DNA of 6,425 nucleotides from Clostridiales bacterium (GTDB lineage: Bacteria; Bacillota; Clostridia; TANB77; CAG-508), in contig DOYA01000051.1 in assembly GCA_003518755.1 (NCBI GenBank), forward strand, positions 1 through 6,425, given 5' to 3'. A model generated the notes under the pieces. The model ran no database searches. It was not told the origin of the DNA and saw nothing but the letters and a program-made list of their open reading frames with translations. Both the position numbers and the translations under genes were made by a program. This document shows, piece after piece, positions 1-5,037 of this stretch; positions within the stretch are counted from its first letter, which is position 1; every line of letters begins with the position of its first letter.

Positions 1-2
1 AA

Positions 3-182
3 GTAGAAAAATTTTATAGACTAGGGTATATTCCAGAAAACAAGGAAGAAATAGACGAAATAGTAGAGGAATACATAAATTTTTATATAAACAAAAGAAT
101 AAGTTTATCATTAAATGGATTGACACCAAAAAAATATTATGATAATTATATAGAAAATCAGAAAAGATTAACACAAAAATAA
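3..182 (+). CDS. IS3-family transposase (OrfB, DDE integrase), C-terminal fragment
   Basis: This is the last 59 codons of a transposase that begins before the window; it ends at TAA 180-182. The translated tail contains VEEYINFYINKRISLSLNG followed by LTPKKYYDNY. That matches the typical end of IS3/IS150-type OrfB proteins, which run E-(x)n-FYNNKR-x-x-x-x-LNG-x-(T/S)P-x-(E/K)-Y. The glutamate at codon 6-8, in the context EKFY, may be the third catalytic acid of the DDE triad, because related proteins carry E followed by a similar aromatic stretch there; this is inferred. The enzyme would cut and join the ends of its own element. Whether the copy is intact cannot be judged from the window. The IS may end near 262, just before the thioesterase gene. 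Confidence 0.85.
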   Translation, partial: VEKFYRLGYIPENKEEIDEIVEEYINFYINKRISLSLNGLTPKKYYDNYIENQKRLTQK

Positions 183-195
183 TGCTAATCTTTTC
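161..195. other. Stem-loop spanning the transposase stop codon
   Basis: GAAAAGATTA (161-170) is exactly complementary to TAATCTTTTC (186-195), giving a 10-bp stem with a 15-base loop that contains the TAA stop. A run of A, not T, follows on the + strand, so it is not a classical intrinsic terminator for the transposase. It could be a structure that limits read-through into or out of the IS. Its role is unknown. Confidence 0.45.
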
Positions 196-216
196 AAAAA
201 AAATTGTTAAAAATTA

Positions 217-262
217 AATAGGGACACTGAGGCATTTTTTTCCGCACTCCAAGGTGTCCCCT
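217..262. repeat. GGGACAC/GTGTCCC inverted repeat, IS end or REP-like palindrome
   Basis: GGGACAC (221-227) pairs with GTGTCCC (254-260). A T-G wobble (228/253) extends the stem, and short GAG/CTC and GC/GC pairings are possible inside. The left edge reads AATAGGGAC (217-225), the same edge as the palindrome at 4113-4190 and the half element near 4975. It may therefore be a member of that family, or the terminal inverted repeat of the adjacent IS; the two readings cannot be separated here. Confidence 0.55.
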
Positions 263-280
263 AAAAGCATAATTGATAAG

Positions 281-287
281 AAAGGAG
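281..287 (+). promoter_or_regulatory. Ribosome binding site fixing a TTG start
   Basis: AAAGGAG lies 7 bases before TTG 295-297. No ATG or GTG lies at suitable spacing in frame, and the conserved thioesterase N-terminus begins right after it, so TTG is the best start for the downstream gene. Confidence 0.8.
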
Positions 288-294
288 ATTAAAA

Positions 295-717
295 TTGAAA
301 TTTGAATATAAAAGAGAAATAAACTATTATGAAACAGATAAAATGGGTGTAGTACATCACTCGAATTATATAAGATTTTTAGAAGAAGCAAGATGCAAGT
401 GGTTAAAAGAGTTAGGGATTCCGATGGAATACTTAGAAGAAAATGGATACACTATACCTACATTAGAAGTTAATTGTAAATATTTAAATCATGTCACAAG
501 TGGAGATATAATAATAATTAGACCAATAGTAACAGAATATAATGGCGTAAGAATGACAGTAACGTATGAGGTAATTGAAAATAATACAGGGAAAGAAGTC
601 ATTAAAGCCTGGACAAAGCATTGTTTTACAAATAATGAATTAAGACCAGTTAATATGAAAAAGAATAATATAGAAATACATAAGATTTTTGAGGGATTAA
701 TGGACAATCAAAATTGA
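295..717 (+). CDS. Acyl-CoA thioesterase, 4HBT/YbgC-FadM hot-dog family
   Basis: The 140-residue product has the length of a single hot-dog domain. Residues 11-31 read YYETDKMGVVHHSNYIRFLE, the family signature. D15 is the expected catalytic aspartate, followed by the G-V-V-x-H-x-N-Y segment that lines the active site. Family members hydrolyse acyl-CoA thioesters in the cytoplasm, usually as tetramers; the chain length preferred here cannot be read from sequence. No signal peptide or membrane segment is present. The TTG start is supported by AAAGGAG at 281-287. The gene starts about 33 bases after the IS/palindrome edge, so its native upstream context may have been lost. Its TGA stop (715-717) lies inside the -35 region of the next promoter, so the following gene is probably transcribed separately. 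Family assignment is firm; substrate is unknown. Confidence 0.9.
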   Translation: MKFEYKREINYYETDKMGVVHHSNYIRFLEEARCKWLKELGIPMEYLEENGYTIPTLEVNCKYLNHVTSGDIIIIRPIVTEYNGVRMTVTYEVIENNTGKEVIKAWTKHCFTNNELRPVNMKKNNIEIHKIFEGLMDNQN

Positions 718-742
718 AAAAAATGTAAAAATATGCTATAAT
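714..742 (+). promoter_or_regulatory. Sigma-A type promoter with extended -10
   Basis: TTGAAA (714-719) and TATAAT (737-742) are separated by 17 bases, and TG at 734-735 gives an extended -10 (TGCTATAAT). The -35 box overlaps the TGA stop of the thioesterase gene. Transcription would start near 748-750, just upstream of the riboswitch aptamer, which fits a short dedicated leader. Confidence 0.85.
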
Positions 743-756
743 ATTAGTATAAATGT

Positions 757-838
757 AAAAGGCACAATAAACGAAAGTTTATGTCGCAAAGCCAATGGTC
801 TAAAGGTTATAAAATAACCTATGATAGCAGGTTGCACA
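757..838 (+). promoter_or_regulatory. Cyclic di-GMP-I (GEMM-I) riboswitch
   Basis: The leader carries the class I c-di-GMP aptamer core. GGCACA (761-766) leads into a 6-bp hairpin ATAAAC-GAAA-GTTTAT (767-782) with a GAAA tetraloop. Then come the conserved CGCAAAGCC (785-793), a second arm TCTAAAGG...CCTATGATAGC with a 7-bp stem (804-810 with 814-820), and the closing AGGTTGC (829-835). The UCUAA/UAUGA sides of the second arm resemble the 11-nucleotide tetraloop receptor. By alignment to the Vibrio Vc2 aptamer from memory, the ligand-contacting G20, A47 and C92 map to about 761, 788 and 835 and are all kept. G20 favours c-di-GMP over the cGAMP-selective variant, which has A there. No terminator hairpin lies between aptamer and gene, so control may be translational; direction (on or off) cannot be decided. 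Confidence 0.92.
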
Positions 839-845
839 AAGGAAA

Positions 846-851
846 AAGGAG
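846..851 (+). promoter_or_regulatory. Ribosome binding site that places the start at 860, not 821
   Basis: AAGGAG lies 8 bases before ATG 860-862. The upstream in-frame ATG at 821 belongs to the conserved ATGATAGC of the riboswitch and has no Shine-Dalgarno sequence, so it should not be used as the start. The site begins 8 bases after the aptamer ends, close enough for ligand-dependent access. Confidence 0.88.
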
Positions 852-859
852 TGATTAAT

Positions 860-1489
860 ATGAGTAAGAAAAAAATAATAATCATTATTTTGATTGCATT
901 TTTAATAGTAGCTTGTATATTTTTAATTAATTTAGGAAGAAAGGTAATTATTCTATCAAAATATGCAGACAAGTGTGATGAGTATTCAAAAATTACAAAT
1001 TTTTATAAAAAAACAAACCCAGAAAAAGATGTTATAACAGAGTTTTGGAGAAAAGAAAACTTGGGCTTTTTAAAAAGAACATCAAAAGATGATATTAAAA
1101 TGATATATTATGGAGAAGATTATAATTGGATTATTGTTGATGACAAAAATGGAAAAACAGCAGTTAAAATACTTAAAGAGGGAGCAGGGATAGAAGCCCA
1201 AACACTTTCTACAGGAACACTTTATATGGACAATCTATGGGACAAAATAAAATTAGCATTTATGTCAAAAATAACAACAGAGAAAGTAAATGATATTGAA
1301 TGCTATAAAATTTGTATTAATGATGAATGGCAATTGCTTATAAATAAACAAAATTTATTACTTATGAGAGAGATAAATGGATCAACAGATACAGGAATAA
1401 TAGAATACAAAATGAATGAAGTAAGAGATGAAGATGTATTAATGCCAAATTTAGCAGGATATACTATAAATGATACAACACAACAATAA
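860..1489 (+). CDS. Membrane-anchored extracytoplasmic protein under c-di-GMP riboswitch control, possibly LolA-like
   Basis: The product is 209 residues from ATG 860. Residues 3-5 are lysines, followed by a hydrophobic segment (about 6-25). The rest is soluble and would lie outside the membrane. IVAC (16-19) resembles a lipobox, but hydrophobic residues continue after C19, so an uncleaved N-terminal anchor is more likely than a lipoprotein. The C-terminal half has the pattern ECYKI (147-151), W157 with LLINKQNLLLMRE, then EYKMNEV and a final PNLAGYTIND. This recalls LolA/RseB-like folds of Firmicutes surface proteins; that is an inference from pattern only, with no named family confirmed. 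The dedicated promoter and riboswitch mean expression should follow cellular c-di-GMP, as for several clostridial surface and motility genes. It appears monocistronic, ending before the 1505 palindrome. Confidence 0.85.
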   Translation: MSKKKIIIIILIAFLIVACIFLINLGRKVIILSKYADKCDEYSKITNFYKKTNPEKDVITEFWRKENLGFLKRTSKDDIKMIYYGEDYNWIIVDDKNGKTAVKILKEGAGIEAQTLSTGTLYMDNLWDKIKLAFMSKITTEKVNDIECYKICINDEWQLLINKQNLLLMREINGSTDTGIIEYKMNEVRDEDVLMPNLAGYTINDTTQQ

Positions 1490-1490
1490 A

Positions 1491-1508
1491 TGTGCAAATT
1501 GTGCAAAT
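1491..1508. repeat. Tandem 9-bp duplication
   Basis: TGTGCAAAT occurs twice back to back (1491-1499 and 1500-1508), just after the upstream stop codon. The second copy runs into the left arm of the palindrome at 1505. No third copy follows the palindrome, so it is not a flanking target duplication. Confidence 0.8.
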
Positions 1509-1557
1509 TGGGACCGGGTATTTTTTTAACATGTAAAAAAATACCCGGTCCCAATTT
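1505..1557. repeat. Perfect 23-bp palindrome with GGGACCGGGTA core
   Basis: The left arm (1505-1527: AAATT, GGGACCGGGTA, seven T) is exactly complementary to the right arm (1535-1557: seven A, TACCCGGTCCC, AATTT) around a 7-base loop AACATGT. The GC-rich outer stem stands out from the AT-rich surroundings. The T run lies inside the stem, not after it, so it is not a canonical one-way terminator, although such a hairpin may still impede RNA polymerase in both directions. Layout and the GGGAC edge resemble the palindrome at 4113-4190, suggesting a REP/MITE-like element. Confidence 0.9.
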
Positions 1558-1614
1558 AAAAATAATGTCAAATTTTACCGGAAACAGAGACAAAATAGCA
1601 TTTTTATGATATTA

Positions 1615-1662
1615 TATAATAGATTTTTATAAATAGAAAATTGAAAAACTACGTATTATAAT
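1615..1662 (+). promoter_or_regulatory. Candidate -10 boxes upstream of the membrane protein gene
   Basis: TATAAT occurs at 1615-1620 and 1657-1662, but neither has a good -35 box 16-18 bases upstream; TTGAAA at 1641-1646 is only 10 bases from the second. Either could be a weak promoter for the gene at 1696. In DNA this AT-rich such matches also arise by chance. Confidence 0.25.
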
Positions 1663-1695
1663 TGGTTTTTATTATATAAGAAAGGGAAATATAAT

Positions 1696-2781
1696 ATGAT
1701 AGAATTAATACAAATATTCTTTTTGATTTGTATTATCGAATTACTAATACAAATTCATTTAATTATAAAACTTAAAAGAACAAATGAATCATTATACTGG
1801 AATATATTCATTGGAGTTACTATTTCAAGTATAATATCTTCTTTTTTGGTATGTGGAAAGCATTTATGTTATGATTTAAGTTATGCATATGCCTGGATTT
1901 TATTTATAGTGGGTTTAACAATTTATGGATGCAAAACTATTATTGATGTAATATTATTATTAATTGGATTAATGATAAGAAATAAGTCAAAAGGAAATAT
2001 GAGATTAAACAAATTTTCAATTATTATCGGAGCAGTTATTATTGCAATGAATTTAACAATTATTCTAGTTGAACCTATAATAGCAAATGAAATAAAGTAC
2101 GAAACGAGTATTTTTAATGATCAGATTAAAGAAAAGGATAAAGAAAAAATATTAAAAATAATTATTGACTATTTAAATAATAAATATGGAGATAATAGTT
2201 TTGAAGTAATTGATTTAAAAAAAAGCTATGGATATGCAGGAATAAATAGTTATCATGAAGGATATAGAGCAAAAGTCACATCAAATGTATCTGAACATTT
2301 TGAGGTTTCTGTTTTGGGAACGAATCCTTCAAAAAGTAGAATTACATATGAGGGATTTATAATAAAATACTATAATAAAAAGCTGAATGAATACCTATCT
2401 AATAAGTATAATTTAGAAATTGATTTGGGGCCAATTGATGAAGACAAAATACCGAATGATTTAGGACATATACCGACATTTAATGAGTTGTCTGATAATA
2501 ATGTTATAGATGAGATAAGTATAGATATCAAAGAAGATTTTGTAAATAAAGATTTCGAAGAAAATAAAAAAATCAATTATTTGCAAAGTGTTTCAGTTGA
2601 TTTAATAAGCTTTTTAGATATTTCAAGAAACATTAGTTTTAATGCAGATTTTAAAAATGTTCTTGATAGAGATTTAAGATATTATAAAATAGAAATATCA
2701 GACAACAAATTAAAAATAATTGACCAAAGTAAAAAAGTATATGAATATAAAATTAATGATTTAAAAGAACAAATTATGTAA
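1696..2781 (+). CDS. Four-helix membrane protein with large extracytoplasmic domain, unknown function
   Basis: I do not recognise this 361-residue protein. Hydrophobic segments lie at about residues 2-24, 35-53, 64-94 (long) and 108-131. Basic residues K25-K27-R28 and R95-K97-K99 mark cytoplasmic loops, which predicts that both ends face outward. The remaining 230 residues form a hydrophilic, charged domain rich in Asn, Lys, Asp and Ile, with no clear enzyme motif and no recognised repeat. Such a layout suits a surface sensor, an envelope factor or a membrane-bound immunity protein; no choice can be made. AAAGGG (1681-1686) lies 9 bases before the ATG. The gene is preceded by a palindrome and followed directly by a decayed gene that begins within two bases of its stop, so it may once have headed a short operon. 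Confidence 0.8.
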   Translation: MIELIQIFFLICIIELLIQIHLIIKLKRTNESLYWNIFIGVTISSIISSFLVCGKHLCYDLSYAYAWILFIVGLTIYGCKTIIDVILLLIGLMIRNKSKGNMRLNKFSIIIGAVIIAMNLTIILVEPIIANEIKYETSIFNDQIKEKDKEKILKIIIDYLNNKYGDNSFEVIDLKKSYGYAGINSYHEGYRAKVTSNVSEHFEVSVLGTNPSKSRITYEGFIIKYYNKKLNEYLSNKYNLEIDLGPIDEDKIPNDLGHIPTFNELSDNNVIDEISIDIKEDFVNKDFEENKKINYLQSVSVDLISFLDISRNISFNADFKNVLDRDLRYYKIEISDNKLKIIDQSKKVYEYKINDLKEQIM

Positions 2782-2782
2782 T

Positions 2783-3324
2783 AATTATGGAAAAATACCT
2801 TGGAATCCAGGTAAGAAAAGCAATGAAAGGTTTGAAAGGCTAATGAATGAGGCACATGCTTTTACTAAAGAAGAACTAAATACTATTGATATTCTTACTT
2901 TGGCATGTAATGGAGGAACCAAAGATTTAGTTCCGAGAGAAGAAGCTGAATTCATTTTGGTGAATATGCAAGAACTAAAGTTGACGAAGATTTGAGTAGA
3001 ACACTAGAGTCATTATATCACGGAGGAAAAATACAAGAAGGAATTTTATGCACTGGTAGATGGTATTCAAATAATTGACAGAAAGAAGATCTTAGAGACT
3101 ATGCGGAAAAACATAGTCCGGAATTTGAATATCAAGGTCAAAGATATGTACGTGTAGTATCATATCCAAATGATGAATTGGATAGATATTCTGATGAAAC
3201 AATAACGGGTAAAGTAGGAACAATAAGATGGGTAAAAGTTGAGCCAATTTCTTTCGTAATTAGAAATTGGGACGAAATGCCAAAAAGTATAAATCCACAA
3301 GAACATGTTTTTATGATAATATGA
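2783..3324 (+). pseudogene. Decayed gene, DUF6273-like domain, with frameshift and internal stop
   Basis: The 559 bases between two intact genes carry coding remnants rather than empty DNA. One frame from 2783 reads NYGKIPWNPGKKSNERF and continues to about 2950 (TLACNGGTKDLVPREEAE), with no proper start codon. The sense then moves to another frame at about 2950 (IHFGEYARTKVDEDLSRTLE), meets TGA at 3076-3078 after GRWYSNN, and continues with the QKEDLRDYAEKHSPEF and QGQRYVRV segments to GTIRWVKVEPISFVIRNW and TGA 3322-3324. The sequence FGEYxxTKV early and WVKVEPISFVI late resembles the FGxYPQTxV and WFKVEPIxWRVL hallmarks of DUF6273-type domains in Clostridia; that link is from memory. The next gene starts 16 bases later, so the two may once have shared a transcript. 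Confidence 0.8.
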
Positions 3325-3340
3325 TAAATGAGGTAAGTCA

Positions 3341-4096
3341 ATGAATAATGAGTTATATGATATGATTTTTAAAAGAAAGTCTTTTCATTTATTTAGAAAT
3401 ATTGGCAAAGAGCATATTACCAATGATGAACTAAAAAACATAGAAGAATATATTTCAAAACTTAAGCCGTTGGTAGATGATATTAAAGTAAAGATAAAAA
3501 TTGTAAAAGAAGGAGCTACATGTAGAAGAGGGCAAGAATACTGTATTTTATTTTACTCAGAGAAGAAAGAAAATTATCTTCAAAATATAGGTTATTTAGG
3601 AGAGCAATTAGATTTATACTTAGTATCAAAAAATATTGGAACATTATGGTTTGGAATTGGTAAAGTAGATGAAAAGCAATATGATGGACTTGATTATGTA
3701 ATTATGATAGCAATAGCTAAAGTTGATTCTGCAGAAAAGTTCAGAAAAGATATGTATAAGAGCAAACGAAAAGAATTACAAGAAATCTGGAATGGAGAGA
3801 ATTATTTAAACATAGCAAATATTGTTCGTTTTGCCCCAAGTGCATGTAATACTCAACCATGGATAGTAGAGTCATCAGAAAAGGAATTGAAAGTTTATAG
3901 ATATAGAAAACAAGGCAAAAGAGGAATAATGCCTAAAGATAAGGTTATTTATTATAATCAAATTGATATTGGAATATTCCTATGTTTTCTTGAGTTGTGT
4001 TTAAAAAAGAATAATATAGATTATAATAGAAATTTATATATTGAAGAGAATCATGAAGAAGAGAAAAATTTGACAGCAACATATGAAATTATTTAA
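3341..4096 (+). CDS. Nitroreductase-like flavoprotein, TM1586 type
   Basis: The product is 251 residues and soluble. It opens with a nitroreductase-type segment, LYDMIFKRKSFHLF (5-18), where R12-K13-S14 corresponds to the FMN-phosphate-binding RRS motif. The middle has a GEQLDLYLVSKNIGTLWFGIG stretch starting near residue 87, typical of the dimer core, and a second half begins with RFAPSACNTQPW (163-174), which matches the APSxxNxQPW motif. Two such half-domains in one chain is the arrangement of TM1586-like putative nitroreductases. Family members bind FMN and reduce nitro or quinone compounds with NAD(P)H, though many have unknown substrates. GAGGT (3330-3334) precedes the ATG. The reading frame ends with TYEII and a TAA close to the 4113 palindrome; a similar TYEI sequence beyond it hints that the natural end may have been altered. 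Confidence 0.82.
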   Translation: MNNELYDMIFKRKSFHLFRNIGKEHITNDELKNIEEYISKLKPLVDDIKVKIKIVKEGATCRRGQEYCILFYSEKKENYLQNIGYLGEQLDLYLVSKNIGTLWFGIGKVDEKQYDGLDYVIMIAIAKVDSAEKFRKDMYKSKRKELQEIWNGENYLNIANIVRFAPSACNTQPWIVESSEKELKVYRYRKQGKRGIMPKDKVIYYNQIDIGIFLCFLELCLKKNNIDYNRNLYIEENHEEEKNLTATYEII

Positions 4097-4112
4097 TTAT
4101 TTTGAAAGTTTG

Positions 4113-4190
4113 TGCCAATAGGGACGGTTCTTTTTGACACAACAGAAAAATAAATAATTTATGTGTCAAAAAGAACCGTCCCCAATGGCA
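4113..4190. repeat. Large palindromic element, GGGACGGTTC type
   Basis: Positions 4121-4141 (GGGACGGTTCTTTTTGACAC plus A) pair perfectly over 21 bp with 4162-4182. A 3x3 internal mismatch separates this from an outer 5-bp stem, TGCCA (4113-4117) with TGGCA (4186-4190). The loop is about 20 bases and AT-rich. The sequence type is familiar from memory as a scattered repeat in clostridial genomes. Its form fits a REP-like or MITE-like non-autonomous element, or a folded untranslated RNA between the nitroreductase and SUFU genes. The left edge CAATAGGGAC is shared with the half element at 4975-5000. Confidence 0.88.
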
Positions 4191-4202
4191 GAGCTCAAAT
4201 GA

Positions 4203-4292
4203 TTTAAAACTTATGAAATACTAGATGGAATATCTACACAATTGAATTACACAAAGAAGCTTATAATTAAAAATTCATATAAAGGAGAATAA
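4203..4292 (+). pseudogene. Possible tail remnant of a gene, cut off by the palindrome
   Basis: After the palindrome, an open stretch from a TGA at 4200-4202 reads FKTYEILDGISTQLNY and continues to KNSYKGE, ending with TAA 4290-4292, two bases before the SUFU start. It has no start codon. Its TYEI (DNA ACTTATGAAATA) repeats the end of the nitroreductase (ACATATGAAATT), so it may be the original 3' part of that gene separated by insertion of the palindrome, or an unrelated chance frame. Twenty-nine codons is short enough for chance. Confidence 0.3.
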
Positions 4293-4294
4293 TA

Positions 4295-4963
4295 ATGGGA
4301 TTATTTGATAGAATTAAAAAAGAAAAAAATCAAAAAGAGATGATTGAGAGAGATATTAATGCATCAGGATGGGATGCTATTACTGAAGCTTGTGAAAAAA
4401 TATATCCTACACAAAAGGATCCAAAACATTATGGGACATTAATAAGTTGGGAACTTGGTGGCAATGATCCATTACGAGGAATCAGTGTTTATGATGGAGG
4501 AGATTTTTGGCATTTTGTAACATATGGTTTATCTGAATTATATGAAAAGAAAAGTAATAATAAAGAAATTAGTGGATATGGAATGGAATTTACTTTTAAG
4601 TTGAAAAAGGACAATTATGATGATGAAGAAGCTGAAATTAGATGTATATGTGGAATTTTACAATCAATTGCAAGATTAACATTTACTAGAGGAGAAATCT
4701 TTAAAGCATATGAATACCTTTATTCAGGTCAGACAGAAGGAATAGATACTAAAATGAAATCAAATATTACAGGATTTATAACAATGCCAGATCAACAGTT
4801 AAAAACAATTAATACACCAAATGGTAAAGTGGATTTTGTTGAATTTATAGGTGCAACTAATAATGAATTGTTGGCACTTAAAAATAAAGAAATTGATGTT
4901 AAAACACTTTATGAAAAAATTGAAAGTGATATAACCAATTATAATAGAAATTCTGTTATATAG
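4295..4963 (+). CDS. SUFU (suppressor of fused) domain protein, likely immunity-type
   Basis: The 222-residue cytoplasmic protein carries a SUFU domain over roughly residues 24-200. Diagnostic segments are GWDAITEACEKIYP early, the central ISWELGGNDPLRGISVYDGG, FWHFVTYGLSELYEKK, then GYGMEFTFKLKK. No signal or membrane segment is present; the N-terminus GLFDRIKKEKNQKE is basic. In animals SUFU binds Gli factors. In bacteria comparative genomics places the domain among immunity proteins of polymorphic toxin systems, often in orphan or multi-immunity clusters. No toxin is visible here, so an orphan immunity role is inferred from family alone. AAAGGAG (4281-4287) lies 7 bases before the ATG. The gene is flanked by the 4113 palindrome and its half copy at 4975, and the next gene is an unknown 86-residue protein. 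Confidence 0.9.
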   Translation: MGLFDRIKKEKNQKEMIERDINASGWDAITEACEKIYPTQKDPKHYGTLISWELGGNDPLRGISVYDGGDFWHFVTYGLSELYEKKSNNKEISGYGMEFTFKLKKDNYDDEEAEIRCICGILQSIARLTFTRGEIFKAYEYLYSGQTEGIDTKMKSNITGFITMPDQQLKTINTPNGKVDFVEFIGATNNELLALKNKEIDVKTLYEKIESDITNYNRNSVI

Positions 4964-4974
4964 TGAGTGATAGG

Positions 4975-5000
4975 TGTCAATAGGGACGATTCCTTTTTGT
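4975..5000. repeat. Decayed half copy of the 4113 palindrome
   Basis: TGTCAATAGGGACGATTC (4975-4992) matches the left arm of the larger element, TGCCAATAGGGACGGTTC (4113-4130), at 16 of 18 positions, followed by a similar T run with one extra C. No complementary right arm is found downstream, so this copy cannot form the hairpin and is probably a remnant. Confidence 0.75.
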
Positions 5001-5037
5001 ATAGAAAGTAAAAAATAACTATTAAATAGGAGAACAT

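Larger units (their letters stand above)
1..262 (+). mobile_element. Right-hand end of an IS3-family insertion sequence
   Basis: The transposase tail runs to 182. About 40 bases after its stop comes an imperfect inverted repeat (221-260) that could contain the right terminal repeat, since IS3-family ends usually lie within some tens of bases of the orfB stop. The exact boundary is inferred: the left end lies outside the window, so neither the matching terminal repeat nor a target duplication can be seen. Confidence 0.5.

Noticed and set aside
194..391. Reverse-strand open frame over the palindrome and thioesterase start
   Set aside because: It overlaps a clear thioesterase gene, has low-complexity hydrophobic content and no ribosome binding site; the same holds for the other reverse frames at 489-707, 736-972, 1303-1593, 2370-2576, 3138-3341, 5331-5612 and 5617-5838.
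905..916. Lipoprotein signal (IVAC lipobox) in the riboswitch-controlled protein
   Set aside because: The hydrophobic stretch continues after the cysteine, which argues for an uncleaved transmembrane anchor.
1491..1508. Tandem TGTGCAAAT as target-site duplication of the palindrome
   Set aside because: Both copies lie on the same side of the palindrome; none is on the other side.
1505..1557. Classical intrinsic terminator of the riboswitch-controlled gene
   Set aside because: The T run is inside the 5' arm of the stem and TTTAAA, not a T tract, follows the hairpin; it may still slow polymerase but does not have terminator form.
3076..3078. TGA read as tryptophan or selenocysteine in the broken gene
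   Set aside because: TGA is a normal stop at 715-717, TGG is used for Trp throughout, and the same gene also has a frameshift and no start codon, so simple decay explains it better.
4242..4267. Promoter for the SUFU gene (TTGAAT 4242-4247, TATAAT 4262-4267)
   Set aside because: The spacer is only 14 bases and there is no extended -10; chance matches are frequent in such AT-rich DNA.
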